Shown here piece by piece: positions 22,097 to 31,856 of a DNA stretch of 64,000 nucleotides; the first letter of the stretch is position 1, and each line of letters begins with the position of its first letter. The notes under the pieces were generated by a model. It was not told where the DNA came from and did not search any database. It was given only the letters and a program-made list of their open reading frames with translations. The position numbers and the translations under genes were made by a program. This stretch comes from Photorhabdus namnaonensis (GTDB lineage Bacteria; Pseudomonadota; Gammaproteobacteria; Enterobacterales; Enterobacteriaceae), in the NCBI RefSeq assembly GCF_001684335.1, contig NZ_LOIC01000082.1, positions 1 to 64,000 on the forward strand, read 5' to 3'.

Positions 22097-23200
22097 TTAC
22101 TCCTGCAAACGTTGTTCAATCACGCCGCCGCCAAGACAAACTTCACCCTGATAAAAGACGGCTGATTGGCCGGGGGTGACTGCGGCGACAGGGTTAGCAA
22201 AACGGACTTCAATTTTATCTTCGTTTATGGGGGTGACAGTGCAAGGAATATCCTGCTGACGGTAACGTGTTTTGACGACGCAATGGATTTTTTCAGTTAA
22301 TGTCTCTCTGTCAACCCAATGAAGTTGTTGAGCAATAAGGCCGGTAGACATTAAGCGAGGGTGTTCATGCCCCTGCGCCACGATCAGAATATTGTTCTGA
22401 ACATCTTTATCTATGACATACCACGGCTCTTCGCTGCCTTCTTTCGTTCCACCGATGCCTAAACCTTTGCGTTGGCCCAACGTATGGTACATCAGCCCCT
22501 GATGTTCACCGACGGTTTCTCCATCTACAGTCATAATCGGGCCAGGTTTGGCAGGTAAATAACGGCCAAGGAAATCACGGAATTTGCGCTCACCAATAAA
22601 ACAGATACCGGTGGAATCTTTTTTCTTTGCTGTCGCCAGACCGATTTCTTCGGCGATACGACGAACCTCCGGTTTTTCCAGTTCACCGACAGGAAATAGG
22701 CTTTGAGCAATTTGTTGGTGGCTCAGAATGTATAAGAAGTAGCTTTGGTCTTTATTGTTATCCAGCCCACGCAATAATTGGCTTTTACCGTTAATATCTT
22801 TGCGACGGACATAATGACCTGTTGCGATGTAATCCGCGCCTAAATCCTCAGCGGCGAATTCCAGAAACGCTTTAAACTTAATTTCTTTGTTACATAGAAT
22901 ATCTGGATTAGGTGTTCTGCCCGCTCGATATTCAGAAAGAAAATGTTCGAAAACATGATCCCAATATTCGGAGGCAAAATTGACGGTATGAAGTTCGATG
23001 CCCAACTTATCGCAAACGGATTGAGCATCAGCCAGATCAGCCGCGGCTGAACAGTACTCTTCATCGTCGTCTTCTTCCCAATTCTTCATGAACAAGCCAG
23101 CCACTTGATAACCTTGCTGTTGTAGCAAATAAGCGGAAACGGAGGAATCTACACCGCCGGACATACCGACAATGACTTTTTTCTGGCTGTTCTCTGACAT
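22097..23200 (-). CDS. mnmA: tRNA 2-thiouridylase MnmA
   Basis: Thiolates U34 of Lys, Glu and Gln tRNAs, receiving sulfur from the Tus relay. The PP-loop [10 protein letters not shown], the catalytic cysteines ([13 protein letters not shown] and [10 protein letters not shown]) and the C-terminal beta-barrel are intact, 367 residues. It sits in the conserved nudJ-mnmA-hflD-purB order, about 85 bases after nudJ. Confidence 0.97.
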   Translation of the reverse strand: MSENSQKKVIVGMSGGVDSSVSAYLLQQQGYQVAGLFMKNWEEDDDEEYCSAAADLADAQSVCDKLGIELHTVNFASEYWDHVFEHFLSEYRAGRTPNPDILCNKEIKFKAFLEFAAEDLGADYIATGHYVRRKDINGKSQLLRGLDNNKDQSYFLYILSHQQIAQSLFPVGELEKPEVRRIAEEIGLATAKKKDSTGICFIGERKFRDFLGRYLPAKPGPIMTVDGETVGEHQGLMYHTLGQRKGLGIGGTKEGSEEPWYVIDKDVQNNILIVAQGHEHPRLMSTGLIAQQLHWVDRETLTEKIHCVVKTRYRQQDIPCTVTPINEDKIEVRFANPVAAVTPGQSAVFYQGEVCLGGGVIEQRLQE

Positions 23201-23284
23201 GGGAATCTCACTGGCGAAAAAAACAAGCGCAGTATTTTAACACGTTGCAGACAGGGGTGCATCAAACGTATTACTGTTTTGTTA

Positions 23285-23734
23285 TTAAATAAATGGAGAA
23301 GCATAACTATCCAATAGGGTGAGAGGATATTTTTCGTCTCGTAGGTAACAGCGGATACTTTCTGCGACGAGAGGAGAACGAAGACAATGGTTATTGAATA
23401 TTTGTTCTGTTGTAACCCAATGGCAACAGTCAATATCACGGTCCTGTGGATTGGCTACGGTTTGTTGTTCCATTTCAACCAGAAACAGAAAACGGATAAA
23501 GGGTGTGCCGTCTGGTGCAACCCACTGATGAACTTTCAGTAGTGCTTGTGGTTTAGCCTGAATACCGGCCTCTTCCCATAATTCGCGTTCCGCCGCTTGT
23601 AACAATGTTTCATTAGCCTCAAGATGACCGGCGGGTTGATTCCACAATGCTTTGCCATTAATTGTCTCTTCAACGACCAGGAATTTATTTTGGGCATGGA
23701 CAACACAGGCAACTGTAACGTGGGGACTAAACAA
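23285..23734 (-). CDS. nudJ: Nudix phosphatase NudJ
   Basis: Hydrolyses thiamine pyrophosphate precursors (HMP-PP) and nucleoside di/triphosphates in E. coli. The Nudix box runs from [20 protein letters not shown] to EAG. I chose the TTG ([14 protein letters not shown]), which lies eight bases behind a perfect AAGGAGA and matches the E. coli N terminus; a GTG at 23755 would add seven residues. The start overlaps the rluE stop codon by eight bases. Confidence 0.9.
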   Translation of the reverse strand: MFSPHVTVACVVHAQNKFLVVEETINGKALWNQPAGHLEANETLLQAAERELWEEAGIQAKPQALLKVHQWVAPDGTPFIRFLFLVEMEQQTVANPQDRDIDCCHWVTTEQIFNNHCLRSPLVAESIRCYLRDEKYPLTLLDSYASPFI

Positions 23735-24359
23735 AATTGATCTCCTTCCATTCACCGGGTTTCATTTTGCCTAATTGCACGTTTCCCATACTAAAACGAA
23801 TCAGCCGAAGTGTGGGAAAACCGATATGTGCTGTCATTCTGCGCACTTGACGATTTCGGCCTTCATGAAGTGTTATTTTTAACCAGCTTACCGGAATATT
23901 TTTACGTTCACGAATCGGTGGATGGCGATTCCAAAGCCATGTTGGTTCATGAACTAACTCGGCGCTTGCGGGTAGGGTAGGCCCATCTTTTAATATGACG
24001 CCATTGCGTAACTTATCGAGAGAAGCTTCATCTGGAATGCCTTCAACTTGCACATAATAAACTTTGGCTGTTTTTTTATTCGGTTGGGTTAGCTGTGCTT
24101 GAAGTTTGCCGTCATTGGTCAGAATTAATAATCCTTCACTGTCGCGATCTAAACGCCCGGCAGCATACACATTAGGCAACGAGATAAAGTCCTTTAGTGT
24201 TGTTCTGTCCATTTCATCGGTGAATTGGGGTAAAACATCGTAAGGTTTGTTAAATATCAATACTCGACGAGGTTCTGTTGGTTTTTTGACAGAATGTGAT
24301 ATTTTTCTTTGGCTGAATCGGTTAAGTCTGTGTTTTTTAATGGTGAAATTTGTCATCAT
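23727..24359 (-). CDS. rluE: 23S rRNA pseudouridine synthase RluE
   Basis: Makes pseudouridine 2457 in 23S rRNA. RsuA-family catalytic motif [19 protein letters not shown] with the active-site Asp, then [15 protein letters not shown] and the C-terminal [23 protein letters not shown] block. 210 residues with a short basic leader, starting at either of two tandem ATGs. It is divergent from icd and coupled to nudJ. Confidence 0.94.
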   Translation of the reverse strand: MMTNFTIKKHRLNRFSQRKISHSVKKPTEPRRVLIFNKPYDVLPQFTDEMDRTTLKDFISLPNVYAAGRLDRDSEGLLILTNDGKLQAQLTQPNKKTAKVYYVQVEGIPDEASLDKLRNGVILKDGPTLPASAELVHEPTWLWNRHPPIRERKNIPVSWLKITLHEGRNRQVRRMTAHIGFPTLRLIRFSMGNVQLGKMKPGEWKEINFV

Positions 24360-24494
24360 AGATCACTGCATAAAATGGAAGGGGTATTATACATTAGTCT
24401 GCTATCAATTGGCGTTCGCAGAATATTCAAGTAGTATTGACACGTCCCTTACAAAAAATTAACAAGGTATTACGCTTACTTGAAGGAGAGGTTA

Positions 24495-25748
24495 ATGGAA
24501 AGCAAAGTAGTTATTCCGGCGGAAGGTAAAAAAATAACAGTCGACGCTAAAGGTAAACTGGTTGTTCCGAATAACCCGGTCATCCCTTATATCGAAGGGG
24601 ATGGAATTGGTGTCGATGTTACCCCTGCAATGTTGAAAGTGGTCGATGCAGCGGTTCAGAAAGCCTATCAGGGTGAGCGTAAAATTTCCTGGATGGAAAT
24701 CTACACCGGTGAAAAATCTACTCATGTATACGGTAAGGATGTTTGGTTGCCGGATGAAACGTTGGATCTGATCCGTGAATATCGCGTAGCTATTAAAGGT
24801 CCTCTGACGACGCCGGTTGGCGGCGGTATTCGTTCTCTGAACGTAGCATTGCGTCAGCAATTAGATCTGTATGTTTGTCTCCGTCCTGTTCGTTACTACC
24901 AGGGTACGCCAAGTCCGGTTAAACAACCTGAATTGACCGATATGGTTATTTTCCGTGAAAACGCGGAAGATATTTATGCCGGTATTGAATGGAAAGCAGG
25001 GTCTGCCGAGGCGGATAAAGTGATCAAATTCCTGCAAGAAGAGATGGGCGTAAATAAAATCCGTTTCCCACAACAATGTGGCATCGGTGTGAAACCCTGT
25101 TCTGAAGAGGGCACTAAACGCTTAGTTCGTGCTGCCATCGAATATGCAATTGATAATGACCGTGAATCTGTCACTCTGGTTCACAAAGGCAACATTATGA
25201 AGTTTACCGAAGGCGCTTTCAAAGACTGGGGTTATCAGCTTGCTCGTGAAGAGTTCGGCGGTGAACTGTTGGATGGCGGCCCTTGGGTAAAAATTAAGAA
25301 TCCGAAAAACGGCAAAGAGATCATTGTTAAAGATGTCATCGCGGATGCGTTTCTACAACAGATTCTGTTGCGCCCTGCTGAATATGATGTTATCGCCTGT
25401 ATGAACCTGAATGGTGACTATATTTCTGATGCGCTGGCTGCTCAGGTTGGTGGTATTGGTATCGCTCCGGGAGCAAACATCGGTGATGAATGCGCCTTGT
25501 TTGAAGCGACTCATGGTACAGCGCCTAAATATGCCGGTCAGGATAAGGTGAATCCAGGTTCTGTGATTCTTTCCGCTGAGATGATGTTGCGCCATATGGG
25601 TTGGACAGAAGCCGCAGATCTGATCGTTAAAGGTATGGAAGGCGCGATTGCCGCGAAGACCGTGACTTATGATTTCGAACGGCTGATGGAAGGCGCTAAA
25701 CTGCTGAAATGTAGCGAATTTGGTGACGCGATTATTCAGCATATGTAA
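24495..25748 (+). CDS. icd: NADP-dependent isocitrate dehydrogenase
   Basis: TCA-cycle oxidation of isocitrate to 2-oxoglutarate. 417 residues starting [14 protein letters not shown], with AAGGAGAGG in front; a TTG five codons upstream only reads through the ribosome binding site. The substrate/phosphorylation loop [13 protein letters not shown] contains the serine modified by AceK, and NMNGDYISD and [16 protein letters not shown] supply Mg and NADP contacts. It is a monocistronic gene with a strong terminator. Confidence 0.98.
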   Translation: MESKVVIPAEGKKITVDAKGKLVVPNNPVIPYIEGDGIGVDVTPAMLKVVDAAVQKAYQGERKISWMEIYTGEKSTHVYGKDVWLPDETLDLIREYRVAIKGPLTTPVGGGIRSLNVALRQQLDLYVCLRPVRYYQGTPSPVKQPELTDMVIFRENAEDIYAGIEWKAGSAEADKVIKFLQEEMGVNKIRFPQQCGIGVKPCSEEGTKRLVRAAIEYAIDNDRESVTLVHKGNIMKFTEGAFKDWGYQLAREEFGGELLDGGPWVKIKNPKNGKEIIVKDVIADAFLQQILLRPAEYDVIACMNLNGDYISDALAAQVGGIGIAPGANIGDECALFEATHGTAPKYAGQDKVNPGSVILSAEMMLRHMGWTEAADLIVKGMEGAIAAKTVTYDFERLMEGAKLLKCSEFGDAIIQHM

Positions 25749-25761
25749 TCCGTCATCATTG

Positions 25762-25800
25762 TGAAAACTTCACGGTAGCTAATGCTTCCGTGGGGTTTTC
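25762..25800 (+). terminator. Rho-independent terminator of icd
   Basis: GAAAAC..CACGG..AGC/GCT..CCGTG..GTTTTC forms a long imperfect hairpin ending in a short T run, 14 bases after the icd stop codon. The symmetry of the A and T tracts makes it potentially bidirectional. A second smaller inverted repeat follows near 25803-25832. Confidence 0.75.
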
Positions 25801-26066
25801 TGAATTTACAGGGATTTTTGCTGTAAAATTCTCAAAAATAGTGGAAATAAACGTGCTTTTTTGCGTTATATTCTTCAATTTTATTTTTTTCAGGTAGTTA
25901 TCTGTGGTTTTTACCTTTTATGTTTTATGGCCTTAATTGGAAAATCTCAATCACTTAAAGGTATATATTGTTGTTTTATTAGGCATGAAATTTTGCCAGT
26001 CACATATGACAGAGTGTATACTGAGGTTAATATTCGTTCTGTCTGATAGGAAGAGGGGAGTAAAAG

Positions 26067-26399
26067 ATGAGTAGTTCAGATGATAAAAAAATAGAGTTTA
26101 GTACGAGCGATGTGTTAAATGCTCTCTTACATCGCGGGCAGAATATGCAACATCTTGCAACTCAGGAAAGTGTGGATAATCTGCGCCGTGAGACTGAGGC
26201 TAACTTTGCGTCACTTGATAAGCGATTCGAATTAATAGATAAACGCCTCGAAGTTATGGATAAGCGTTTTGAATCCATAGATAAACGTTTTGATAAACTT
26301 GAAGGTAAATTTGATCGACTTCAATGGTTTATTGTTGCCGCGGCGCTAGCGTTGTTATTCAAAGAATATATTTTCAAAGCGGCGGCTGTTATCCAGTAA
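26067..26399 (+). CDS. Small coiled-coil protein with C-terminal membrane anchor
   Basis: 110 residues. Residues ~35-85 form an uninterrupted coiled coil with a repeated seven-residue pattern (SLDKRFELIDKRLEVMDKRFESIDKRFDKLEGKFDRL), then a single hydrophobic helix, WFIVAAALALLFKEYIF. Phage and pathogen proteins of the XhlA/DUF1640-like type share this layout. GAGGGGAG precedes the ATG at good spacing. I cannot assign a function. The heptads are near-identical at the DNA level too, so repeat number may vary between strains. Confidence 0.7.
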   Translation: MSSSDDKKIEFSTSDVLNALLHRGQNMQHLATQESVDNLRRETEANFASLDKRFELIDKRLEVMDKRFESIDKRFDKLEGKFDRLQWFIVAAALALLFKEYIFKAAAVIQ

Positions 26400-26593
26400 C
26401 TTGCAACCTTTTGCAAGTTACTGCTAACTTATTCTTTCATTTGTTATTTTTTCTCTGTTTCATTGCTTTTTGGCTACGGTATCTTCCAGTTCATCGGAAA
26501 TTGAAATGCATTGATAATAAGACTATTGGTCATAAAATATCGCTGTCTATATTGGTCGGTTTTCGTTACACCTATTCACAGTGGTTTATTGTT

Positions 26594-27178
26594 TCATAAG
26601 TTCTCAGAAGTGGAATCTGGTGTAACAATATTTCTTGAGTCATATTCAAACCGGCCCATTGCTTGTGAATAAGCTTTCAGCTCTTCGAATCGTTGGCTGA
26701 GAAATGCGTTACGCTCCTCTTCATGAATCGAATCGGCATTGCAATCTGTAAAACAATTGGGAGTTTCATAGAGTCTGACATGGTGAATTTTGAGGCTATC
26801 CCATTCACTAAAAAGAACTTCCATAGTGAGGAATATCTCTTTCGCAATATTCTCAACGGTTGGATTGCAGTATTCCCCACTAGGATTTAGGCTCATGAGT
26901 CTGAATTTACTGCGCGTAGCATGAACAGCGGATATGAAATCTGCATCCTTTGGGTTAAGAATCGAGGCGTGATCCAGAAACTCATCAATCCATGCGGCGC
27001 CGATACGCTTTATCTCTTTAAAATCTATCGCGTATCCAATGGATTGCATCTGTTCAAATGAGAAAGTGAGTTCATACAGATAAGTGTGTCCGTGGATATT
27101 GAAGCATTTCACTCTCTCGTTCATGACTCGATGAGCGGAGTCAAAAGAGCCTTTGCGTGTAATATATTGAATTGTCAT
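26594..27178 (-). CDS. 6-pyruvoyl-tetrahydropterin synthase / QueD-like protein
   Basis: 194 residues of the PTPS/QueD fold with a C-terminal extension of about 50. Zinc His residues (SFDSAHRV; HGH in NIHGHTY), the active-site Cys of KCFNIHGH and the PTVENIAKEI substrate loop are all present. The family converts dihydroneopterin triphosphate to a pyruvoyl or carboxy pterin. It overlaps the upstream GTP cyclohydrolase gene by four bases, so the two make a pterin precursor together. Which product forms cannot be told from sequence. I suspect secondary metabolism rather than queuosine because no queE or queC is nearby. Confidence 0.8.
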   Translation of the reverse strand: MTIQYITRKGSFDSAHRVMNERVKCFNIHGHTYLYELTFSFEQMQSIGYAIDFKEIKRIGAAWIDEFLDHASILNPKDADFISAVHATRSKFRLMSLNPSGEYCNPTVENIAKEIFLTMEVLFSEWDSLKIHHVRLYETPNCFTDCNADSIHEEERNAFLSQRFEELKAYSQAMGRFEYDSRNIVTPDSTSENL

Positions 27179-27906
27179 GCGGTACCTCTAATCAATTCAT
27201 AGAAGTCTTGCTTGGCAGGTGAATCAGTATCGGCGAATACACCTGAGAACATTTGTGTCTTCATCCGACTTTTCTGGTGGCGTACACCTCTGCAACTTAC
27301 ACAGTTGTGTGATGCATCTATCAATACTGCGACACCCTGATTTCTTTCACATACTTGGTTTACTGCATTATGGATTGTTGCTGTTAATCGTTCTTGTATA
27401 AGCCCACGTCTGCCAAAATGTTCGACGATTCGATTTAACTTTGACAGGCCAAGAACACGCCCATATTGACTTGGTATATAAGCAACGTGAACATAGCCTC
27501 TGATTGCTTGATGATGGTGAGAGCACATGGAGTCGAGAGCGATCCAACCGTCGAATACAATGCCATCGTAGTTATCTGCCGGAAATGTAGTGATAGGTCC
27601 CATTGGTTTGTATCGACCTTTCCATAGATCAAGTACATAAGCTTTCGCAACACGTCTCGGCGTGTCTTTCGAATTAGGATCATTTTGCCAGTCTACGCCA
27701 AGAGCGGTCAGGAATTCTCCGAATGATATAGCAGCTTTATCTATGATAAGGTTAAGCTCTGTTTTGGTCAGAGTTTCATTGGGTCCGTGTAATGCGCGTT
27801 TTTTTGCTAATTGCATGGATATTCCATCTGCAAATCCATGTGTGGTGATTTCCAAATCTCCTGGTTCCACAGTAGGTACCTCGTTATTGTCACTAAATGG
27901 TTTCAT
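27175..27906 (-). CDS. Accessory GTP cyclohydrolase I (FolE type)
   Basis: Converts GTP to dihydroneopterin triphosphate. The zinc ligands are visible as CSHHH (counted from a GTG at 27930: C136 and H139) and C210 in SHNCVSCRGVR, with GLSKLNRIVEHFGRRGLIQERL of the conserved core. I favour the ATG giving MKPFSDNNEV; the GTG at 27930 adds eight residues. It has a longer N terminus than housekeeping FolE and pairs with the QueD-like gene, so it is likely a pathway-specific copy. In P. laumondii TT01 a pteridine (pepteridine) cluster is, as I recall, located next to icd; these two could be its precursor genes. Confidence 0.82.
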   Translation of the reverse strand: MKPFSDNNEVPTVEPGDLEITTHGFADGISMQLAKKRALHGPNETLTKTELNLIIDKAAISFGEFLTALGVDWQNDPNSKDTPRRVAKAYVLDLWKGRYKPMGPITTFPADNYDGIVFDGWIALDSMCSHHHQAIRGYVHVAYIPSQYGRVLGLSKLNRIVEHFGRRGLIQERLTATIHNAVNQVCERNQGVAVLIDASHNCVSCRGVRHQKSRMKTQMFSGVFADTDSPAKQDFYELIRGTA

Positions 27907-27930
27907 TATGATCCGTTTAGAAAAATGCAC

Positions 27931-28382
27931 ATTTTTGTTTAACGGACCATCAGTATTTAGACCCTTACTATCTAAATGCTAGATAAAATAGTGGTGGGTA
28001 TCATGTCTTTTGCAGTCACTCTTAAGACCTTTTAAGTCTTAATTGGGGGAACTGATACTGGGATTCGTGTTTTCCCGTTCACTTAGTTACGTTGTGAAAT
28101 TGTGCATTAAGTTAGATATGTTATGCCGTTATTTTTGCTTGTTTTAATATCTTGATATGAATGTTTAATACCTATCTTTCCAGAGAAAATAATGAGTCTT
28201 ATTTATTGTTATTGTAAATGTATTGACGTACAGTTTGGTGCTTATTCATTAATTAAATTAATTAGTTGTAGGGGTGCTATCCAGATAGAGAACGGTTTCA
28301 CAACTATCAGATACTGTTTTTACCAAGGTTAGGTAAATCTTGCCCGGTGATCGGTTATAGCATATTTACTAAAGGAGGCTTT
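27931..28382. other. Intergenic region between the pterin pair and LysR gene
   Basis: AT-rich, no convincing gene. It must hold the promoter of the pterin pair on the minus strand. I see no defined operator. Confidence 0.4.
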
Positions 28383-28442
28383 ATGTCATTCGGAATTGAT
28401 AATGTGGACCCTGATCTAACCTACGGGACAATACCAACTTAG
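28383..28442 (+). CDS. Possible 19-residue peptide gene
   Basis: An ATG preceded by a near-perfect AAAGGAGG at close spacing opens a 19-codon frame, MSFGIDNVDPDLTYGTIPT, ending in TAG. It lies about 100 bases before the LysR regulator on the same strand. It could be a leader peptide, the stump of a lost gene or a small gene. Only the strong ribosome binding site supports it. Confidence 0.3.
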   Translation: MSFGIDNVDPDLTYGTIPT

Positions 28443-28539
28443 AGCTGAACGCTGTTAGATGATCTGAAAGAACAAATAAAGATGTGTTCAGAGAGAATAG
28501 GCATAAGTCTGTTTAGCGAAAGATGGAGATTGCATATAT

Positions 28540-29433
28540 ATGAAATTGCGACATTTACGGTGTTTTGTGGCGGTAGCAGAAGAATTACATTTCGCTAGAG
28601 CTGCGGAGCGCTTGCATATAGAACAATCACCGCTATCAAGGATAATTAAAAACCTAGAAGCTGATCTTGGTACGATGTTATTCGTGCGGACCACAAGGAA
28701 TATCCGGCTCACGCGTGCGGGGGAAATTTTACTGGAACAGGCTCCTCGCATCTTTTCCGTACTTGGTCAGGTTCGTGATAGTGTGAAGGCAGTTTCGGCT
28801 GGATTCCATAGTCAGCTTCGTATTGCGTTATCCGATGGTGTTACACCCCCCAAGTTAGCCGAATTGTTAGCAAAATGCCGAGAGGACGAGCCAGGGATGG
28901 GTATTCGCTTACACGAGATACCTCTAGCCCAACATATGAATGGATTACGTGACAACCTTTTTGATGTGGGATTTGCTCAATCTACGACAGTAGGCGATGG
29001 CATTATTGCCATGCCGGCTTGGTATGACTCATTGGTGGCGGCTATTCCTATCAGTCATCCGCTTTTGGCGTATAAAGAAGTGCCGTTAGATGAACTTTTA
29101 CGCTACCCACTGATCATCTGTGGTCAGGAGGCGTATGAGAGATGTTTGGAGCCAGTGTTGTCTATATTTCAAAATGGAAAGTTAGCGCCATGTATATCGG
29201 AAAAGGTTTCTAGCTTTGACCTTTTGTTAACTTTAGTGGCTGCTGGATATGGGATTGGTGTGGCGGGAGAGTCACAGCTCAATTTGACTCGGCATGGCGA
29301 TGTAGCCATAAGACCATTCACTGGTGGTATTCCTAAGCTGGTGACGTATATGCTTAGGCTTGACGCCCCGTTAACAGAAGAACTTTCCCGGTTTGAAGAA
29401 AGAGTTGGGAATTTGTACACCAATGTTTGTTGA
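28540..29433 (+). CDS. LysR-family transcriptional regulator
   Basis: 297 residues. N-terminal winged helix MKLRHLRCFVAVAEELHFARAAERLHIEQSPLSRIIKNLE, then a periplasmic-binding-like effector domain (LRIALSDGVTPPKLAELLAKCRE...; VAAGYGIGVAGES). It lies upstream of and divergent from the pterin pair with about 600 bp between, a common layout for a LysR regulator controlling a divergent operon. The effector is unknown. It is flanked on the right by decayed mobile DNA. Confidence 0.88.
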   Translation: MKLRHLRCFVAVAEELHFARAAERLHIEQSPLSRIIKNLEADLGTMLFVRTTRNIRLTRAGEILLEQAPRIFSVLGQVRDSVKAVSAGFHSQLRIALSDGVTPPKLAELLAKCREDEPGMGIRLHEIPLAQHMNGLRDNLFDVGFAQSTTVGDGIIAMPAWYDSLVAAIPISHPLLAYKEVPLDELLRYPLIICGQEAYERCLEPVLSIFQNGKLAPCISEKVSSFDLLLTLVAAGYGIGVAGESQLNLTRHGDVAIRPFTGGIPKLVTYMLRLDAPLTEELSRFEERVGNLYTNVC

Positions 29434-29728
29434 TCTTATTAGGGGAAAGGGTCTTTTGGGGTTTTACTTGTGCTGGTACTGATTAAAGTGCAATTCGCAA
29501 TCTTCTAAATTTGTAGAGAATTACGAATTTTTGGCAAATATTTGGCTATTTTTTCTAATACTCAATGAAAATTTTCGTGCCAACCAGAGCCGGGGACTTA
29601 AGATACCTATCTTGAGAAAGAATTAGATGATCAGCTTGGTTTGATGAGTGACAAGTAGATGTAAGAAGTTAAAACTGGATAGTTAATTTAATAGCATGTA
29701 AAAATCTTTCTTGCGTGTGTATTTAGGT

Positions 29729-29765
29729 AAAACCGCTAACGGGAGTTTGTTCTCCCGCTGGTTTT
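29729..29765 (+). terminator. Hairpin downstream of the LysR gene
   Basis: AAAACC..CGGGAG-TTTGTT-CTCCCG..GGTTTT, A-rich on the left and T-rich on the right, so it could stop transcription in both directions. It is 295 bases past the LysR stop codon; the bases between hold no gene I can see. Confidence 0.6.
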
Positions 29766-29817
29766 ATAACTGTAAATAGAGTACTTACTGTATAATATTT
29801 AAAGTGTTATTATTTAG

Positions 29818-30003
29818 TTATTGTTTTTCCTTATTAAGAACTTTTTCATACTCCTCCCAAACGACAGACAATGGTGAACTTAAACAACAAATGGATATTG
29901 AACCCCCTGATGGAGGGTGATATTCATATTTAGATCTCCCACGATAGACTCTTATAGGTAAATTGTTATCAGTGGGATTCTTCCTTTTTTTTCTTAACAT
30001 CAT
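29818..30003 (-). pseudogene. Truncated phage integrase, N-terminal fragment
   Basis: The 61 residues KKRKNPTDNNLPIRVYRGRSKYEYHPPSGGSI... resemble the extreme N terminus (arm-binding region) of tyrosine integrases that begin KKRRKNP..PPRVYRGRSAYEWHP.GGG (recalled). The frame stops after VLNKEKQ, well before any catalytic domain, and no continuation is visible in the other frames to the left. It is a stump of a lost prophage or island. Confidence 0.55.
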
Positions 30004-30357
30004 TCATAACCTCAACGTATATTGTTTAAATTATGCATTTAGAATAAAAGTGAGATATTTATACAATATTAACTTCATAAACATATTTTTTTTGTAAAAG
30101 ATAACAAATGAAAATATTAGCAGTAGATAATAAAAGATCCAGTTTTATGTTGCATATAAGAGAAGTTTTTTCACATTTTTTATAAAATAGTTTCAAAATG
30201 AAATAATATTTTATGGAAATTAAAACACAATGTTTGGTAAATGTAAAACAAAAGTTGATTTTAGCTATTGTATAGTTGGGTTAAGTCTGTTGTTTTTATA
30301 GACGAATGAAGTGGTGATTAACATATCACTGTCCGTTTGGGGGCATTTTGATGCTTA

Positions 30358-30484
30358 TATACCCGTTAGCTTTCAAGTTGTCTCTTTGTTGGCGGTACTC
30401 ACTCACCCCGGTCACATAGTTATCTATGCTCCCGGGGATTCGCTCCTTTGCCGTCGCGATGCATCTTGAAATCCATAGGATATA
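30358..30484 (+). repeat. ERIC repeat, copy 3 (127 bp)
   Basis: 127 bp, same orientation as copies 1 and 2, with several point changes (GTTAGC for GTTATC, GGCGGTACTC, terminal GGATATA), so it is the most diverged copy in this window. Confidence 0.92.
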
Positions 30485-30864
30485 GGTATTCATGAGTTGT
30501 TGTAACAAAATGGTGGGTGTAATTTGGGTCAAACTATCTCTAACTGGCTATCACGATGGATTGCCAACGTTGAGTCTTGGTATTTTTGTGATTTACCCAA
30601 GATACCTCTACTCGTAGTATCCAGTCTTAGGGAAATTCAACGTGGTGATATCATTGTAATAACTTTATTTTGCAGTGTACCCGATTTTACTTAAATTCTA
30701 TTGCTCATGCGGTAAATTTTTTACAAGCTTTATTAAATATTCAGTCTATCTGGCAGTCGATCAAATTTGTCCTGATGAGGCTGGAAAACTTGCCGAATAA
30801 ATATTATTTGCTGCCAAAAGGCAATCAGAGTACCCCTTGATTTTTTATAAAAAAGGATTTTATT

Positions 30865-30966
30865 ATGCCGATTTTATGGTCATTTCATTTTAATCCACTT
30901 GCGGAAATATTGGACAATCATCTTGTGGAAAATAGAATAATAGGAGGCATTAGATATATATTTTGA
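30865..30966 (+). CDS. Possible 33-residue small protein
   Basis: An ATG with AAGGA eight bases upstream opens a 33-codon frame beginning MPILWSFHFNPLAEIL and ending RYIF. It matches nothing I know. It sits in decayed DNA, so it may be the start of a dead gene. Confidence 0.25.
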   Translation: MPILWSFHFNPLAEILDNHLVENRIIGGIRYIF

Positions 30967-31460
30967 AGATATTTTAAGAATAGAAAAATAAGCAGAAATG
31001 TGTTCGTTAGGATCAGATGAAGAAGTGGGAAACATTCGTTTAAAAATTTTTTAATGCTAATGATACTTAACACAAATAGCTAAAGGAAAAATATCATTTT
31101 TCCTCGTGATTGAAGATGTTTATAGATAAGTGTCAGATAGAGGTTAAGGCTTTTATTAGTTTTTTGCATGTTATGTTATTTATTGGGATGATATTTCCTA
31201 CATTGAGCGTATGTGTTGGTATTTCATTGTAATCTGATGAGTGAGTTTTTTATCTTTTTGATTTTTAATGTTTTATGTGATGGATGTCACTATGCGAAAA
31301 TTTTCTAAATTAATGATGATTTTTTTGTTAAAGCTGATAATCTGCTCACAAAATTAATCACAATATCTTATTTTTGAACTTTTTTTCTTGATATTAGTTG
31401 GTTGTTGATTTAATTAAAAAGTGGTCCATTGGTAGAACTTCTTTTACTTGTGTAGGGATT

Positions 31461-31500
31461 ATAGCCGTGGGCCTCATACTATAGCCGTGGGCTTCATAAT
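31461..31500. repeat. 20-bp tandem duplication
   Basis: Two adjacent copies of ATAGCCGTGGGC(C/T)TCATA(C/A)T differing at two bases, with a more diverged third partial copy after them. No function is evident. Confidence 0.6.
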
Positions 31501-31856
31501 AGTAATGGATTTCATAATGTAGCTTATTGTGAATCACAGGTAGGAGGCATCGCCGAAAGTGTATGAAATGACTGACGGGCAATAGTTGATTGAATGCCAT
31601 ATCTATTAACTATCAGTCAAAAACAGTACACCAAACATTCATTTAATCTGATGGATAATGTAAAAAGGTCAGTAAACATTACACATCAATTTCAAACTTG
31701 TGTTACATTCATAGTGTTTTTCTGACCGGTATCTCTGTGTTTTCTTATACAGCATTGTGTTACTTGTTAATTATAAAGGCATATTAAGCGCAATGAATTC
31801 TGCCGGATACGATTTTATGGTCAGACTAGGTTTACTAATTTAAGGGGAAAAATATC

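Larger units (their letters stand above)
30004..31856. other. Decayed AT-rich region between the integrase stump and alsT
   Basis: 1.85 kb with no intact gene of convincing size. It holds an ERIC repeat, one small ribosome-bound-looking frame (30865-30966), a 20-bp tandem duplication and the alsT promoter region. Fragmented coding-like text suggests eroded island DNA. Confidence 0.5.

Noticed and set aside
31394-31600. 68-codon minus-strand frame spanning the 20-bp duplication
   Set aside because: No recognisable domain; the duplicated units sit inside it and it has no start signal.
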